61,781 bases of DNA. Origin: Pararhodobacter sp. Its GTDB lineage: Bacteria > Pseudomonadota > Alphaproteobacteria > Rhodobacterales > Rhodobacteraceae. Every line of letters starts with the position of its first letter. Positions within the stretch are counted from its first letter, which is position 1. The stretch is from positions 1-61,781 of the forward strand of contig JAFIEG010000016.1 of assembly GCA_020832665.1 (NCBI GenBank). Direction: 5' to 3'. Shown here piece after piece: positions 29,095-38,037 of this stretch. Below the pieces are notes generated by a model. That model was given only the letters and a program-made list of their open reading frames with translations, ran no database searches and had not been told where the DNA came from. A program made the translations under genes and the position numbers.

Positions 29095-29104
29095 GGCGAG
29101 CGTG

Positions 29105-29401
29105 TCACTCGGTTATAAGCTCAAGATACTCCAGTGCCCGGCTTCCCTTCTCGACCTTCAGCCCTCGCGGCATATCGGCGTGGGACTCGCCGAGATGCCG
29201 CTTGTGCCAGATCTCGAAACTCTCTTGGTCGGTCCAGAAGGTGATCAGCCAGAATTCGTTTCCACGCTCCTGAGGGCTGAGGACTTCCATGCGCACGAAT
29301 CCCGAATGCTTGTCGACGCGCCCGGGCCGCTGTCGGAAAGCGTCACGAACCATCTCTTCCTGGCCCTGGCGCACACGGAAACGACTCATTGCAACGAACA
29401 T
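29105..29401 (-). CDS. Antibiotic biosynthesis monooxygenase (ABM)-domain protein
   Basis: 98 aa from ATG 29401, the normal length of a single ABM/HmoA-like ferredoxin-like fold. Typical features are the opening FVAMSRFRVRQG, the central FWLITFWTDQESF and a conserved His in WHKRHLGESH. Such proteins include heme-degrading monooxygenases and small quinone oxygenases. A longer frame runs upstream to 29620 but is not conserved-looking. No strong ribosome-binding site was found. It ends 10 bases before the cobalamin sensor gene, so it probably heads that operon. Confidence 0.75.
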   Translation of the reverse strand: MFVAMSRFRVRQGQEEMVRDAFRQRPGRVDKHSGFVRMEVLSPQERGNEFWLITFWTDQESFEIWHKRHLGESHADMPRGLKVEKGSRALEYLELITE

Positions 29402-29792
29402 TGGTCTCTGCGCGATCTCCGAAAGGGTTACGTCTCGAAAGTGGCCGAGACTCGTTGGCAATATCCCCGGAACGCGCGCATGAACGTGACCAGGCGATGC
29501 GGTCAAGGGCCGTGGTCGCGCCGATCGCTTCGATGACGCCGCAACGGTCAGTAAGCGGTCGATCTCGTCAATCAAGCGTGATGTCGGCGTTCCCCTGATC
29601 TTCAGGTATGCTCTGGTCAACGCCTGGTCAACCCGTGAACACGGTCTGGGGCACGCCGAATGACTTCATCATGCCAACCCAAATCCGTCGCGACCACTCC
29701 GCGCAACGGTAAAGGAAAATACCGAAGTGCCCGTATTGAACCGCCCTGGCTGCGCCCTACCTTCCCGAGCAAGCCAATGTAAGGATTCCGCC
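29402..29792. other. Divergent intergenic region
   Basis: About 390 bases between the ABM gene and the glutathione peroxidase gene. It includes a direct repeat of GGTCAAC (around 29616-29634). An open frame extends the ABM gene upstream to 29620 but without family similarity. Promoters for both directions should lie here; none could be assigned. Confidence 0.4.
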
Positions 29793-30326
29793 ATGCAGCG
29801 CCTGCTCCTTGCCCTGCTGATTGCCATCTGGCCGCTCGCCGCCACCGCAACCGCCAGCCCGGTGCCGAACTTGGACTTCACCGCCATCACCGGCGAGGCC
29901 TTGCCGCTTTCGGCGTGGCGCGGGCGTCCCGTTCTGGTGGTCAACACCGCCTCGCGCTGCGGCTTCACCCGGCAGTATCAGGACATGCAGGCACTGCACG
30001 ATCGTTATGCCGCGCGCGGGCTGGTGGTGCTGGCGGTGCCATCGGACGATTTCCGCCAGGAGCTCGCAAGCGATGCCGAGGTCGAAGCCTTCTGCCGTAT
30101 CGAACTTGGCGTCGAAGTGCCGCTGACCCGCATTACCCCCGTCACCGGGCAGGACGCTCACCCCTTCTATCGCTGGCTGCGCGAGGCCCATGGCCACATA
30201 CCGAGCTGGAATTTCAACAAGGCGCTGATCGGGCCGGACGGTCAGCTACTGGGTTTCTGGGGTTCGCGCACGCGGCCCACGTCGCGCCCCATCACCCGTG
30301 CCATCGAGGCGGCCCTCGGGTCATGA
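29793..30326 (+). CDS. Exported glutathione peroxidase-family protein
   Basis: 177 aa with an N-terminal signal peptide (about 1-22) and a thioredoxin-like GPx fold. The peroxidatic Cys is in VNTASRCGFTRQY and the WNFNKALIG motif is intact. The Gln of the catalytic tetrad, normally in a F-P-C-N-Q-F segment, is replaced: the segment reads VPSDDFRQE. It should reduce peroxides in the periplasm, probably with thioredoxin-like rather than glutathione donors. ATG 29793 is preceded by TAAGGA. Confidence 0.9.
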   Translation: MQRLLLALLIAIWPLAATATASPVPNLDFTAITGEALPLSAWRGRPVLVVNTASRCGFTRQYQDMQALHDRYAARGLVVLAVPSDDFRQELASDAEVEAFCRIELGVEVPLTRITPVTGQDAHPFYRWLREAHGHIPSWNFNKALIGPDGQLLGFWGSRTRPTSRPITRAIEAALGS

Positions 30327-30570
30327 ACGCCGCTTCATCGGCTCGGAAATCTGTCGCGGCTCCAGCTATGACCGGCGCAACCTTCTGGCCATAGCACGGG
30401 TTTCGGCGGTGATCGGCCCGCCCCGGGCGCGGATTGCGGCCCAGACCGGTTTTCATACCCCGCCCCTTGTCCGCGGCCCCGCAGGCAGCCTGGACCATGC
30501 AGGACGTCGCCTGGAACGCGCACACCCGCCATGGGTCTGGCACGGCAGGTGCGGATACCGAGGCGGGTAA
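30324..30570 (+). pseudogene. Remnant of an acuC/histone deacetylase-family gene N-terminus
   Basis: Directly after the peroxidase, one frame reads HERRFIGSEICRGSSYDRRN, then LLAIARVSAVIG, then PRARIAAQTGFHTPPLV, resembling the N-terminus of AcuC-type deacetylases. About 15 residues are missing after SAVIG and the frame ends early at a stop. No start codon fits and no downstream catalytic part remains. The rest of the gap to 30703 shows nothing recognisable. Confidence 0.5.
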
Positions 30571-30703
30571 TCACATGGAAGACACCCCGAACCCGCTCAG
30601 ATCAACCGCGCCACTTCTTTCAACCATACGCCCGGCCGGCGTCAACACAGATCAAGACCCTTTATGCTTCGATACCTATCAGACAGAAGCGTGAGTTCGC
30701 TGG

Positions 30704-31693
30704 TCAGACTCGCTTTCGTCGCAGCACATCCAGACCCGCGGCCAGTATGAGCACGATCCCGGTAATCATCAGCGCCGCCTCGGAACGGGCATTCATGAGG
30801 ATCAGACCATTCGTCAGCATACCCAACAGGATAACACCCAGCGCAACCCGCAAAAGCGACCCCTTGCCCCCCGTGAAAGGGACCCCGCCCAAGAGGATTG
30901 CCGTAAGCACCTGCAACTCCATGCCGACGCCCAGCGAACCGGAAGGAGCCGAATTGATGCGCGCAATTGTCATGAGAGCTGCCAGCGCCGTTGCAACGCC
31001 CACCGCTGTGTAAAGCAAAACGACAGTCCATTTGACCCGAATGCCAACCAGAAAGGCAGCCCGTTCATTGGCGCCGATCGCAACCGCGTGGCGCCCAAGA
31101 TACTGAAAGCGCATGAACAACAAGCCCGAAGCCAATACGACAAGCATGATCCAGGTCAGGATGGGCACGCCAAGCAGTTTGCCATATCCAAGATAACTGA
31201 AAGCTTCAGGAAAGCCGAACAGCGGAGACGGCGACAACCATTGCGCCATGCCGCGCATCAAAGTCAGGCCACCGAGAGTCACGATGATAGGTGACATCGC
31301 AAGCAAACCCACGAGCGCCCCGTTGATCGCGCCAATGATCGCGCCGATGAGAAGCGTGACGATAATGGTGCCCGCAACACCTAACACTGGAAAGAGCAAA
31401 CCCGCGATAACGCCGGTCAATGCCATCATCGAACCGACGCTAAGATCAACCTTCCCCGCCATCAGCAGAATTGCGCAGGGGATCGCAATGGTCATCATCG
31501 TGGCAACCTGCACTGACAGGTTGATCAAGTTGCCCAGGGACAGAAAGGCCGGTGAATGATAGTTGAAGAAAAGCGCCAGCAGCACAATCGCGATCGGCAG
31601 TGCGACCGTACTGGCGTGCAAGAGGAAATTGACCATTCGAGCGCTTCGCTCTTGAGGTAGTGACGGAGTAAGATCTGACGGTGTCGAGGTCAT
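30704..31693 (-). CDS. Sugar-type ABC transporter permease (RbsC family)
   Basis: 329 aa with eight to ten hydrophobic segments and family motifs GKVDLSVGSMMALTGV and AILLGGVPFTGGKGSL. It is the membrane channel for the CUT2-type importer encoded with the ATPase at 31725 and binding protein at 33291. Although called sugar-type, such systems also import autoinducers, nucleosides and amine derivatives. Here it is last in an operon led by a dimethylformamidase-like gene, so an amide is possible. Confidence 0.9.
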   Translation of the reverse strand: MTSTPSDLTPSLPQERSARMVNFLLHASTVALPIAIVLLALFFNYHSPAFLSLGNLINLSVQVATMMTIAIPCAILLMAGKVDLSVGSMMALTGVIAGLLFPVLGVAGTIIVTLLIGAIIGAINGALVGLLAMSPIIVTLGGLTLMRGMAQWLSPSPLFGFPEAFSYLGYGKLLGVPILTWIMLVVLASGLLFMRFQYLGRHAVAIGANERAAFLVGIRVKWTVVLLYTAVGVATALAALMTIARINSAPSGSLGVGMELQVLTAILLGGVPFTGGKGSLLRVALGVILLGMLTNGLILMNARSEAALMITGIVLILAAGLDVLRRKRV

Positions 31694-31724
31694 GTTCGGT
31701 TTTCCTAAAACTTCGCTTCAGGGG

Positions 31725-33233
31725 TTACTGCGATGAAGTTTCCAGATTGGAGAACTTGTGTGCCATATCGACGAGGTGCTCTTCGGTGATCTCGTCACCT
31801 TCCAGCATGGCCGCTTGCCGTCCCTTGGCGACGATAATCGCGCGATGCGAAAGGGCGACCACTTCTTCCGGATCGGAAGAAGAGAACAGGATTGCCCCGC
31901 CTGAAGCCGTGAAGTCGCGAAGCAGAAAATAGAGATCCTCTCGTGCTCCGACATCGACACCCTGTGTCGGCTCGTCCAGGAGCAGGACCTTGATCCCCAA
32001 ATCCGGAAACAGCCAACGTCCCATCATCAGCTTCTGAGCGTTGCCGCCGCTGAAGCGTTCGCCAGCTTGATGGGGCAGACGTGGCTGAAGCTGCAGCCGA
32101 TCCGCGATCTGGTGAAAGAGTTCGAGCTGCCTTTTCTTTCCGCCGGCATAGCCGCCGAAATGTGGCATGAGCAGATTTTCGAGTGCCGAGAGATCGGGAA
32201 ACAGGCTTTGTTCCTTGCGGTCGGATGCGACAAGGGCCAGCCCGGCGGAAAAGGCGGATTGCGGGTCACGATTGCGAACCTGCCGGCCATCGAAGAACAG
32301 CTCACCGCCCCGTTGCTTGCGCGCCCCGACAAGGCTTTCCAGAAGATCCGTCCTTCCGGAGCCGAGCAGGCCGTAGATGCCGACGACCTCCCCGGCATGT
32401 AGTTCAAGATCTATAGGGCCCGTGAAATCAGAGTGATAGCCGCGGCATTCGAGAAGTGACTTGCCCGTGCGCGGGGCCGCTGGCGGTTTTTCCCCTCTTT
32501 CCAGGTTGGGCGCGATTGCACGCGTGATCTCGTCATGCGAGGCATCGCTCAGTTCGCGTGTCCAGATCACCTGACCGTCACGCAAAATGGAGACGCGATC
32601 GGCGATCATATCGATCTCGTCAATCAGATGCGTGACATATACGATGGCAAGATTTTCCCTGGACGCCAATTGACGCACTACATTATGCAGGCTTTTCATT
32701 TCCTTGCTGGAAAGGGCCGCCGTTGGCTCATCAAGTATCAGGATTTTCGGTTCATGCCGCAGGGCGCGAGCAATTTCGACAAGCTGGCGTTCACCTACGC
32801 TGAGATCATCGATCAAGGCTCTCGGATCTATATCGACACCTAGTCGTTTCAATAATTCCTTGGCAATACGATTCTGCTCGGAAGCCCGCACATATCCATA
32901 TGAGACCATTTCATGGCCAAGGAAGATATTATCGGCGACCGTCAGCCCCTCAAAAACCTGAAAATGCTGATAAATGATCGCCAGCCCCAAAACCTGCGCC
33001 AGACGGGGAGTCAACGCTTGGAATTCCTTTCCGCCAATTCGAATGACACCTTCCGTAGGTGTGATGGCACCTGACAGGCATCCCAAAAGCGTGGATTTAC
33101 CTGCTCCATTTGCCCCCAGGAAAGCGTGAACCTCGCCTCTCGTGAAGTTCAGGCTTATGCCTTTAAGGACTTCGGTGGCGCCGAAGGACTTACGCAGATC
33201 GCGTATTTCAATCGCATGCGTCATGATTGGCAT
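31725..33233 (-). CDS. Sugar-type ABC transporter ATP-binding protein (RbsA family)
   Basis: 502 aa with two fused nucleotide-binding domains. The first has Walker A GANGAGKST, signature LSVGERQ and LILDEPTAAL. The second has the degenerate P-loop GLLGSGRTD, signature FSGGNAQK and LLLDEPTQGVD. This arrangement is standard for CUT2 importers. An alternative start lies three codons in (33224). Follows the binding-protein gene after a stem-loop. Confidence 0.92.
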   Translation of the reverse strand: MPIMTHAIEIRDLRKSFGATEVLKGISLNFTRGEVHAFLGANGAGKSTLLGCLSGAITPTEGVIRIGGKEFQALTPRLAQVLGLAIIYQHFQVFEGLTVADNIFLGHEMVSYGYVRASEQNRIAKELLKRLGVDIDPRALIDDLSVGERQLVEIARALRHEPKILILDEPTAALSSKEMKSLHNVVRQLASRENLAIVYVTHLIDEIDMIADRVSILRDGQVIWTRELSDASHDEITRAIAPNLERGEKPPAAPRTGKSLLECRGYHSDFTGPIDLELHAGEVVGIYGLLGSGRTDLLESLVGARKQRGGELFFDGRQVRNRDPQSAFSAGLALVASDRKEQSLFPDLSALENLLMPHFGGYAGGKKRQLELFHQIADRLQLQPRLPHQAGERFSGGNAQKLMMGRWLFPDLGIKVLLLDEPTQGVDVGAREDLYFLLRDFTASGGAILFSSSDPEEVVALSHRAIIVAKGRQAAMLEGDEITEEHLVDMAHKFSNLETSSQ

Positions 33234-33244
33234 TCCAGGAATAC

Positions 33245-33272
33245 GGATGCGACAGCAATAGCTGCCGCATCC
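33245..33272 (-). terminator. Intercistronic stem-loop after binding-protein gene
   Basis: Outer arms GGATGCG/CGCATCC (33245-33251 with 33266-33272) and inner arms CAGC/GCTG with an AATA loop form a strong hairpin in the gap between the binding-protein stop (33291) and the ATPase start. Third example of this arrangement in the window. Confidence 0.65.
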
Positions 33273-33290
33273 AGGGTTTACGTAAGGGCT

Positions 33291-34316
33291 TTAGTTCTGC
33301 CCGTAATTCGCGATCAGCTGATCCAGAAGTTCCTGATCAGATCTGTTCGCAAGAACCGTTGGGGTATGCACGAAGCTCGGCCCGTAACCAGTGATTGCGT
33401 TCAACGACAGATTGACGATGTTCTCACCAAGCCGGTTGATCAGAATCGCAGCGCTGGCCCTGTAAGCCCCACCTTCATTGACCGCTCTAAGCCCTTCGAT
33501 CGAGCCGTCCTGGCCAGCAATGAAGAAATTATCCGGATCTATTCCTGCAATGCTTACGGCACGCAGCGCACCGACCGCTGAATCATCGTTGAAGCCGATG
33601 ATGATATTGAGATCGGGATGAACCCCCAGAACGGATTCGGCGACGGTCATGCCGGAAACCTGATCCGCAGAATTCTGCATTGCCACGATTTCTATCCCCG
33701 CCTCGGCAAACATTTCCTGGACCATCGTCCAACGTCCGGCAACTGAAGGCAGGCTGGTGAGTGTCGTGAGCAGCGCCTTGGGTGTTTCGATATCGTTTTC
33801 CTGGACCCAGTCGATGGCGGCCTGAGCCACCAGTGCGCCGGATTGCACATGGTCGAAGCCGACAAACCCGTCGCTGCCCTCCATTTCGCCGCCATAGGTC
33901 AGCCAACGGATGCCGGCCGCCTGAGCTTGGTTCTGGAATGGCCGCAATGCGCCTGCGTCGATCGGAACCACGACAATCGCATCGACCCCCCGCGTGATCC
34001 AACCCTGTATCGAAGTGATCTGCTGCTCCATGTTGTTATTCTGAGTGTTGTCATGCAGCATTGTGACACAGCCAAGTTCCGCAGCTTGCATGTCCGCAAA
34101 ATTGCGCACGTTTCGCACAAGGGCGGCTTCAGAGACGGAGTGGCTGAATGCAATCGTGTAGGTCCGGCCACCCTCGCAAGCTCGGGCAGACATCTCATGA
34201 AGCTCATCCGGAGAAACGGTAACCACTTCACTTTCATCGGCCAGGCCAATTCCTGCCCAAAGGGCAAGGGTCATACCCGCTAAGGCTGCTTTGGTGTTGC
34301 GCGCAAGATAACTCAT
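33291..34316 (-). CDS. Sugar-type ABC transporter periplasmic binding protein (RbsB family)
   Basis: 341 aa. Start at 34316 with AGGAGCACGAAGA upstream and a signal peptide (about 1-26). The mature protein is a type I periplasmic binding protein: TIAFSHSVSEAALVRNV, then the NNMEQQITSIQGWITRGVDAI segment typical of RbsB-like proteins. It binds the substrate for the RbsAC-like transporter downstream. Located directly after the dimethylformamidase-like gene, 120 bases apart. Confidence 0.9.
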   Translation of the reverse strand: MSYLARNTKAALAGMTLALWAGIGLADESEVVTVSPDELHEMSARACEGGRTYTIAFSHSVSEAALVRNVRNFADMQAAELGCVTMLHDNTQNNNMEQQITSIQGWITRGVDAIVVVPIDAGALRPFQNQAQAAGIRWLTYGGEMEGSDGFVGFDHVQSGALVAQAAIDWVQENDIETPKALLTTLTSLPSVAGRWTMVQEMFAEAGIEIVAMQNSADQVSGMTVAESVLGVHPDLNIIIGFNDDSAVGALRAVSIAGIDPDNFFIAGQDGSIEGLRAVNEGGAYRASAAILINRLGENIVNLSLNAITGYGPSFVHTPTVLANRSDQELLDQLIANYGQN

Positions 34317-34437
34317 TCTTCGTGCTCCTGTGTGTGCTGAATGTGGCGTCTGGGAGTCGTTCCGCCGGCCTGCCAAGCTCGGCGGTCTGTCAGGGGGCCG
34401 GCGCAAGGATGGGCCGGCACGTCGAGAACGGGTGGGG

Positions 34438-36597
34438 TCAATCCGAAGAATGCCCCGCAAAGTCATGCAGGACATTCGTGGTGATCCGCGCCAGCGTGTT
34501 GTCGCAGTCATTCCATGCCAACGCGCCCGCATAGGCAATTGATCCGGCCGAAAAGACCTCGCCGCCGCCTGCGGTCCGGAAATAGACAACGTCCGAACGC
34601 ACCACATCTGGCCTGTTCACGCCATCCTGATCCGGCAGCATCAGGGTCTGCTCCTCGATGGCCAACTGGTATTCACGCCCCAGCGGGGTGGAGGTCGCAA
34701 GAATCTCGGCATGTGCCGGGCTACCGAGTTGCAAATCGAAGCGATCCACTTCATCCGCTACCGCACCACCGAGGACATAGCCTTGCTCGCCGAAGGTTTC
34801 GTCCTCCACGCCCTTGAAGAAGCGGGCACCCTCGCCTTCATACGATGCGGGGAGGCGCTTGTATGAAGATGCGGCTCCCCAGCCCTCAGCCGTAAAGCCG
34901 ATGCCCGCGATGGTATTCGGCGCCCGCCCACGCAGCCGCCAGATTCCGCCAAGTTCCGTGGTCGAGGCATGTCGACGCTCGCCATAGGGAGCATCCCACC
35001 CGCGCGTACCGGTATTGTCGCGACGGACCTCGATGACCCACGGGCGGTCCTTGAACCTGGTCGTCACCCAGTAAAAACCGTTTCCGCCCAGATACATGAG
35101 CTTTCCGCCTGTCTCCAGATACTGCTCCATTGATCTCAGGGCGTCGTCTGACCAGTATTCAGGATGGGAGCCCGTCACCACTACCTTGTACTTGCGCAAT
35201 AACTCGATGCCCTCGTCCTCGATCAACTCATCGGTGGCAACATGATAGGGGAGCCCGGCGCTCTCCAGCCAATCGATGTAGTACAGATCGTTCGGGAAGT
35301 GCCGGTAGCTGTCGGTGATCCAGCTGCGCGATGCAGGTCGAAGCGTCACGAGCGACCGGCGGCGGCTGGCATAGCGCACCGGCGTTCCATCGGAATGCGT
35401 ATCATAGACCGAGCGCCCAAGATCAGCCCGCTCGAAAAGCTCCGCCACTTCGGGATCGATATCCTTTTCATGGGGCATGCAGGCCGACAGATCAAAGGCT
35501 GCAAGGTGATCGTTGGCGTAGGCAAGATAGGTATTGGTCGGCGCAAGAAACAGGACCGTCGCGGATTCCGCCCTAGGCGCGGCGAGGAAAAACGGCACAT
35601 GGACGGTTTCCTTTCCGTCCTCGAGCCGCACAGCGTAGACACCGCTCCCGAGCCCGTCGGGCAACCTGAACTCCAGGTCATACTCCCATCCTGCATCCAC
35701 GACATCGTCTTCGTGGAACTGCAGCGCCTGGTATTCTTCCGGACGCTCCAGGAAGGATTCGGATTCACCGCTCCAGTTTCGACCGGTCACCGCTTTTTCA
35801 ACACCATTGACCAGCCGACCGGAAGCCGCTGTTCCGTAAAGTGGTTTCAGTTCGGTACTGTCCCAATCCGGCCCGACCGTCCATGCGACGAGGGCCTTTT
35901 CGCGCGCATCGACGCCCGTCGCGGCGCGGGCGAGTTCTGCATCGTTCAGGCAAGGGCTGTAGATGCGCGGTGAATCGATCTTGCCGTTGAATGGCGCGAC
36001 AGGTGCGCCGCCCGGCGTCACCTCGCTTGCTGCCAGAAGAAGCTCGCTTGCCCCTGTCAGCTTCGATGTCTCCGTCAAGCCCGTCTCCGTCCGGGCGGCC
36101 ATTTCCAGACGGAAGCCACGAGATTGACGCACGTCCAGGACAGCACGTCCGCCAGCAATTGAGACGACCACGGAATACCAGCGCCGCGATACAAGTTCGC
36201 GGTCGGCAACAGCGCGCGCGCCGGCGGCATTGAGAGAAAGTTTTCCATCAACGACTTCAAGGGCAATAGTCCCGAGGGACCAGACAGTTTGCACCGCGTC
36301 TGACTGCGGCATGGTCGGCATTACCCAGCAATGGATGGAGAACTCGTCTGGTAGTGGCTCCGAGAGCGGCAGAGCGGCGTATGAACCGACTACCGTCTCC
36401 TGCACGCGGCCCGGAAACGTGACATCGAGGTGTCGGTCCAGGATTTCCGCCGCAATGCGCCGATCGTTGCGAGCGCCAGGCCCACCGACAAAGCGCAGCA
36501 ATACGGCTCTGACATCACTTTGCTCCGTACTCACCGCCAAGCGCGCCTTGTCGCCGGGACGCAGGGTCCACTCCTCGAAATAGGCATGCAAGCTCAT
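34438..36597 (-). CDS. N,N-dimethylformamidase large-subunit-like protein
   Basis: 719 aa, close to the size of DmfA2 (about 760). Residues 80-230 look like a LamG-type jelly roll. Residues 340-715 form the catalytic-type region, with APTNTYLAYAN (352-362), GSHPEYW (476-482) and GGNGFYW (504-510). Dimethylformamidase uses a mononuclear iron held by two Tyr and a Glu; Tyr481 and Tyr509 or Tyr358 are candidate ligands, from memory of the family. No small subunit (DmfA1) is visible nearby. Hydrolysis of an N-substituted amide to acid plus amine would fit the gamma-glutamylation-type genes around it. GAGGAG precedes the ATG. Confidence 0.7.
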   Translation of the reverse strand: MSLHAYFEEWTLRPGDKARLAVSTEQSDVRAVLLRFVGGPGARNDRRIAAEILDRHLDVTFPGRVQETVVGSYAALPLSEPLPDEFSIHCWVMPTMPQSDAVQTVWSLGTIALEVVDGKLSLNAAGARAVADRELVSRRWYSVVVSIAGGRAVLDVRQSRGFRLEMAARTETGLTETSKLTGASELLLAASEVTPGGAPVAPFNGKIDSPRIYSPCLNDAELARAATGVDAREKALVAWTVGPDWDSTELKPLYGTAASGRLVNGVEKAVTGRNWSGESESFLERPEEYQALQFHEDDVVDAGWEYDLEFRLPDGLGSGVYAVRLEDGKETVHVPFFLAAPRAESATVLFLAPTNTYLAYANDHLAAFDLSACMPHEKDIDPEVAELFERADLGRSVYDTHSDGTPVRYASRRRSLVTLRPASRSWITDSYRHFPNDLYYIDWLESAGLPYHVATDELIEDEGIELLRKYKVVVTGSHPEYWSDDALRSMEQYLETGGKLMYLGGNGFYWVTTRFKDRPWVIEVRRDNTGTRGWDAPYGERRHASTTELGGIWRLRGRAPNTIAGIGFTAEGWGAASSYKRLPASYEGEGARFFKGVEDETFGEQGYVLGGAVADEVDRFDLQLGSPAHAEILATSTPLGREYQLAIEEQTLMLPDQDGVNRPDVVRSDVVYFRTAGGGEVFSAGSIAYAGALAWNDCDNTLARITTNVLHDFAGHSSD

Positions 36598-36636
36598 CCG
36601 TCTCTCCTCGTTGTTGAAAGCAGTTTTCGTCCCCGG

Positions 36637-38037
36637 TCAGCAGCCGAAATAACGTTGCCACTCGAACTCGGTGATACGTTGCGCCTGCCAAGTTTCGAAC
36701 GCCGCGATCTCGTTGCGACGGCTGGACGCGTAATGGTCGTGGAACGCCTCGCCGAAGCTTTCGCGGCAAAATTGCGATGCCTCGAAGAGCGCGAGAGACC
36801 CGGCCAGATCGCGCGGCAACGCCACGACATCGCCGCAGGCTTGCGGATCGCCCGGACAGGGCGCAGGCGGCTCCATGCCCGCCTCCAGCCCGGCGGCCCC
36901 GGCATGAAGAATGGCCGCAGTGGTCAGGTAGGGGTTCACATCGGCCCCGGCGACGCGATGTTCGAACCGGCAGGCGGTGGGACCAGGGGTGGTGATGGCG
37001 CGGATTGCGGCCATGCGGTTCTCGTAACCCCAGGAAACGTCCTCGGGCGACCATGCTCCGCGATCGAAGCGCCGGTAGGAATTGATGTTGGGCCGGAAGA
37101 ACACATGGGTTTCGGGAAGATGGGCCAGCATCCCGGCCAGGAACTGCCGCCCCTGCCCGGAAAGCCCGTTGACCCCCGCAGCCAGAACCGGCTCGTCATC
37201 GCGCCAAAGGCTGACATGATGATGCGCCCCACAGGCGCTGTGCTTGCCCGGCGGCTGGAAGCGGGTCATGAAGGTCGCCACCAGCCCCCTTTCGGCACAT
37301 AGCTCCCGTAGGTGCAGCTTGGCACGGACGGCATCGTCGGCAGCCTCAAGCGCCGGTTTCGGGGTAAGGGCGAACTCATACATGCCATAGCCGTATTCCG
37401 TGACAAAAGACGCCACCCCGATGCCGAGCGCATCCATCCGGCGCATGAATTCGCACACCAGATCCTGATAATCGCCGCTGCGTACCAGGTCGTAGTTTGT
37501 CAGCGTTCCGCCCCAGGGGCGAAGGGCACTGAACTGCCCCTCTCGCATCATGTCGTGGTCGGCGGTGAAGATGCCGAACTCGAACTCGAGAGCGACGCTG
37601 GCCTGAAGCCCCTGACGCGACAGGCGCGCCTCGGCTGCGGACAGGATGTGCCGGGGATCCAACGCGCAGGGGGTGCCATCCAGCAGATAACCGCTGGAAA
37701 TGACCGATGCCATGTCGCCACGCCATCCATGGCGGCGGATCGTGGCCGGATCAGGCAGCGCGCAGATGTTCGGATAACCGTTTTCGTCGCTCGCCAGCGG
37801 CGACGGAAAGGCGGTATCGCCGATCGGCTCGCCATCGCCATAGGACACGCAATAGAGTATGGCGTTGAGCGCCTCGCCGCCTGCAGAAAATTTCACCGGC
37901 GAAAGCTTGGAACGCAACGCGCCGTTGGTATCGACCATGTGCGACTGAAGGAACTTTACGCCGGCTTCCTTCAGCTTGCTTGCCTGATCGGCATATTGCG
38001 GGGCAAATACGGCTGCCTGTTCATCGAGTTTCTTCAT
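36637..38037 (-). CDS. Glutamine synthetase-family ligase (PuuA-like)
   Basis: 466 aa, the size of PuuA/GlnT-type enzymes. Metal-binding and nucleotide motifs are present: VALEFEFG (E151, E153), EYGYGMYEF (E214, E221), SACGAHHHVSLW (~267-278), PNINSYRRF (~316-324) and ENRMAAIR (R341/R346). Such enzymes ligate glutamate to an amine using ATP, giving a gamma-glutamyl amide, or ammonia for true glutamine synthesis. The aldehyde dehydrogenase, amidotransferase-type hydrolase and XRE-cupin regulator at 43775-47387 match the other steps of the Puu logic. Its ATG overlaps the LivM stop. Confidence 0.85.
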   Translation of the reverse strand: MKKLDEQAAVFAPQYADQASKLKEAGVKFLQSHMVDTNGALRSKLSPVKFSAGGEALNAILYCVSYGDGEPIGDTAFPSPLASDENGYPNICALPDPATIRRHGWRGDMASVISSGYLLDGTPCALDPRHILSAAEARLSRQGLQASVALEFEFGIFTADHDMMREGQFSALRPWGGTLTNYDLVRSGDYQDLVCEFMRRMDALGIGVASFVTEYGYGMYEFALTPKPALEAADDAVRAKLHLRELCAERGLVATFMTRFQPPGKHSACGAHHHVSLWRDDEPVLAAGVNGLSGQGRQFLAGMLAHLPETHVFFRPNINSYRRFDRGAWSPEDVSWGYENRMAAIRAITTPGPTACRFEHRVAGADVNPYLTTAAILHAGAAGLEAGMEPPAPCPGDPQACGDVVALPRDLAGSLALFEASQFCRESFGEAFHDHYASSRRNEIAAFETWQAQRITEFEWQRYFGC

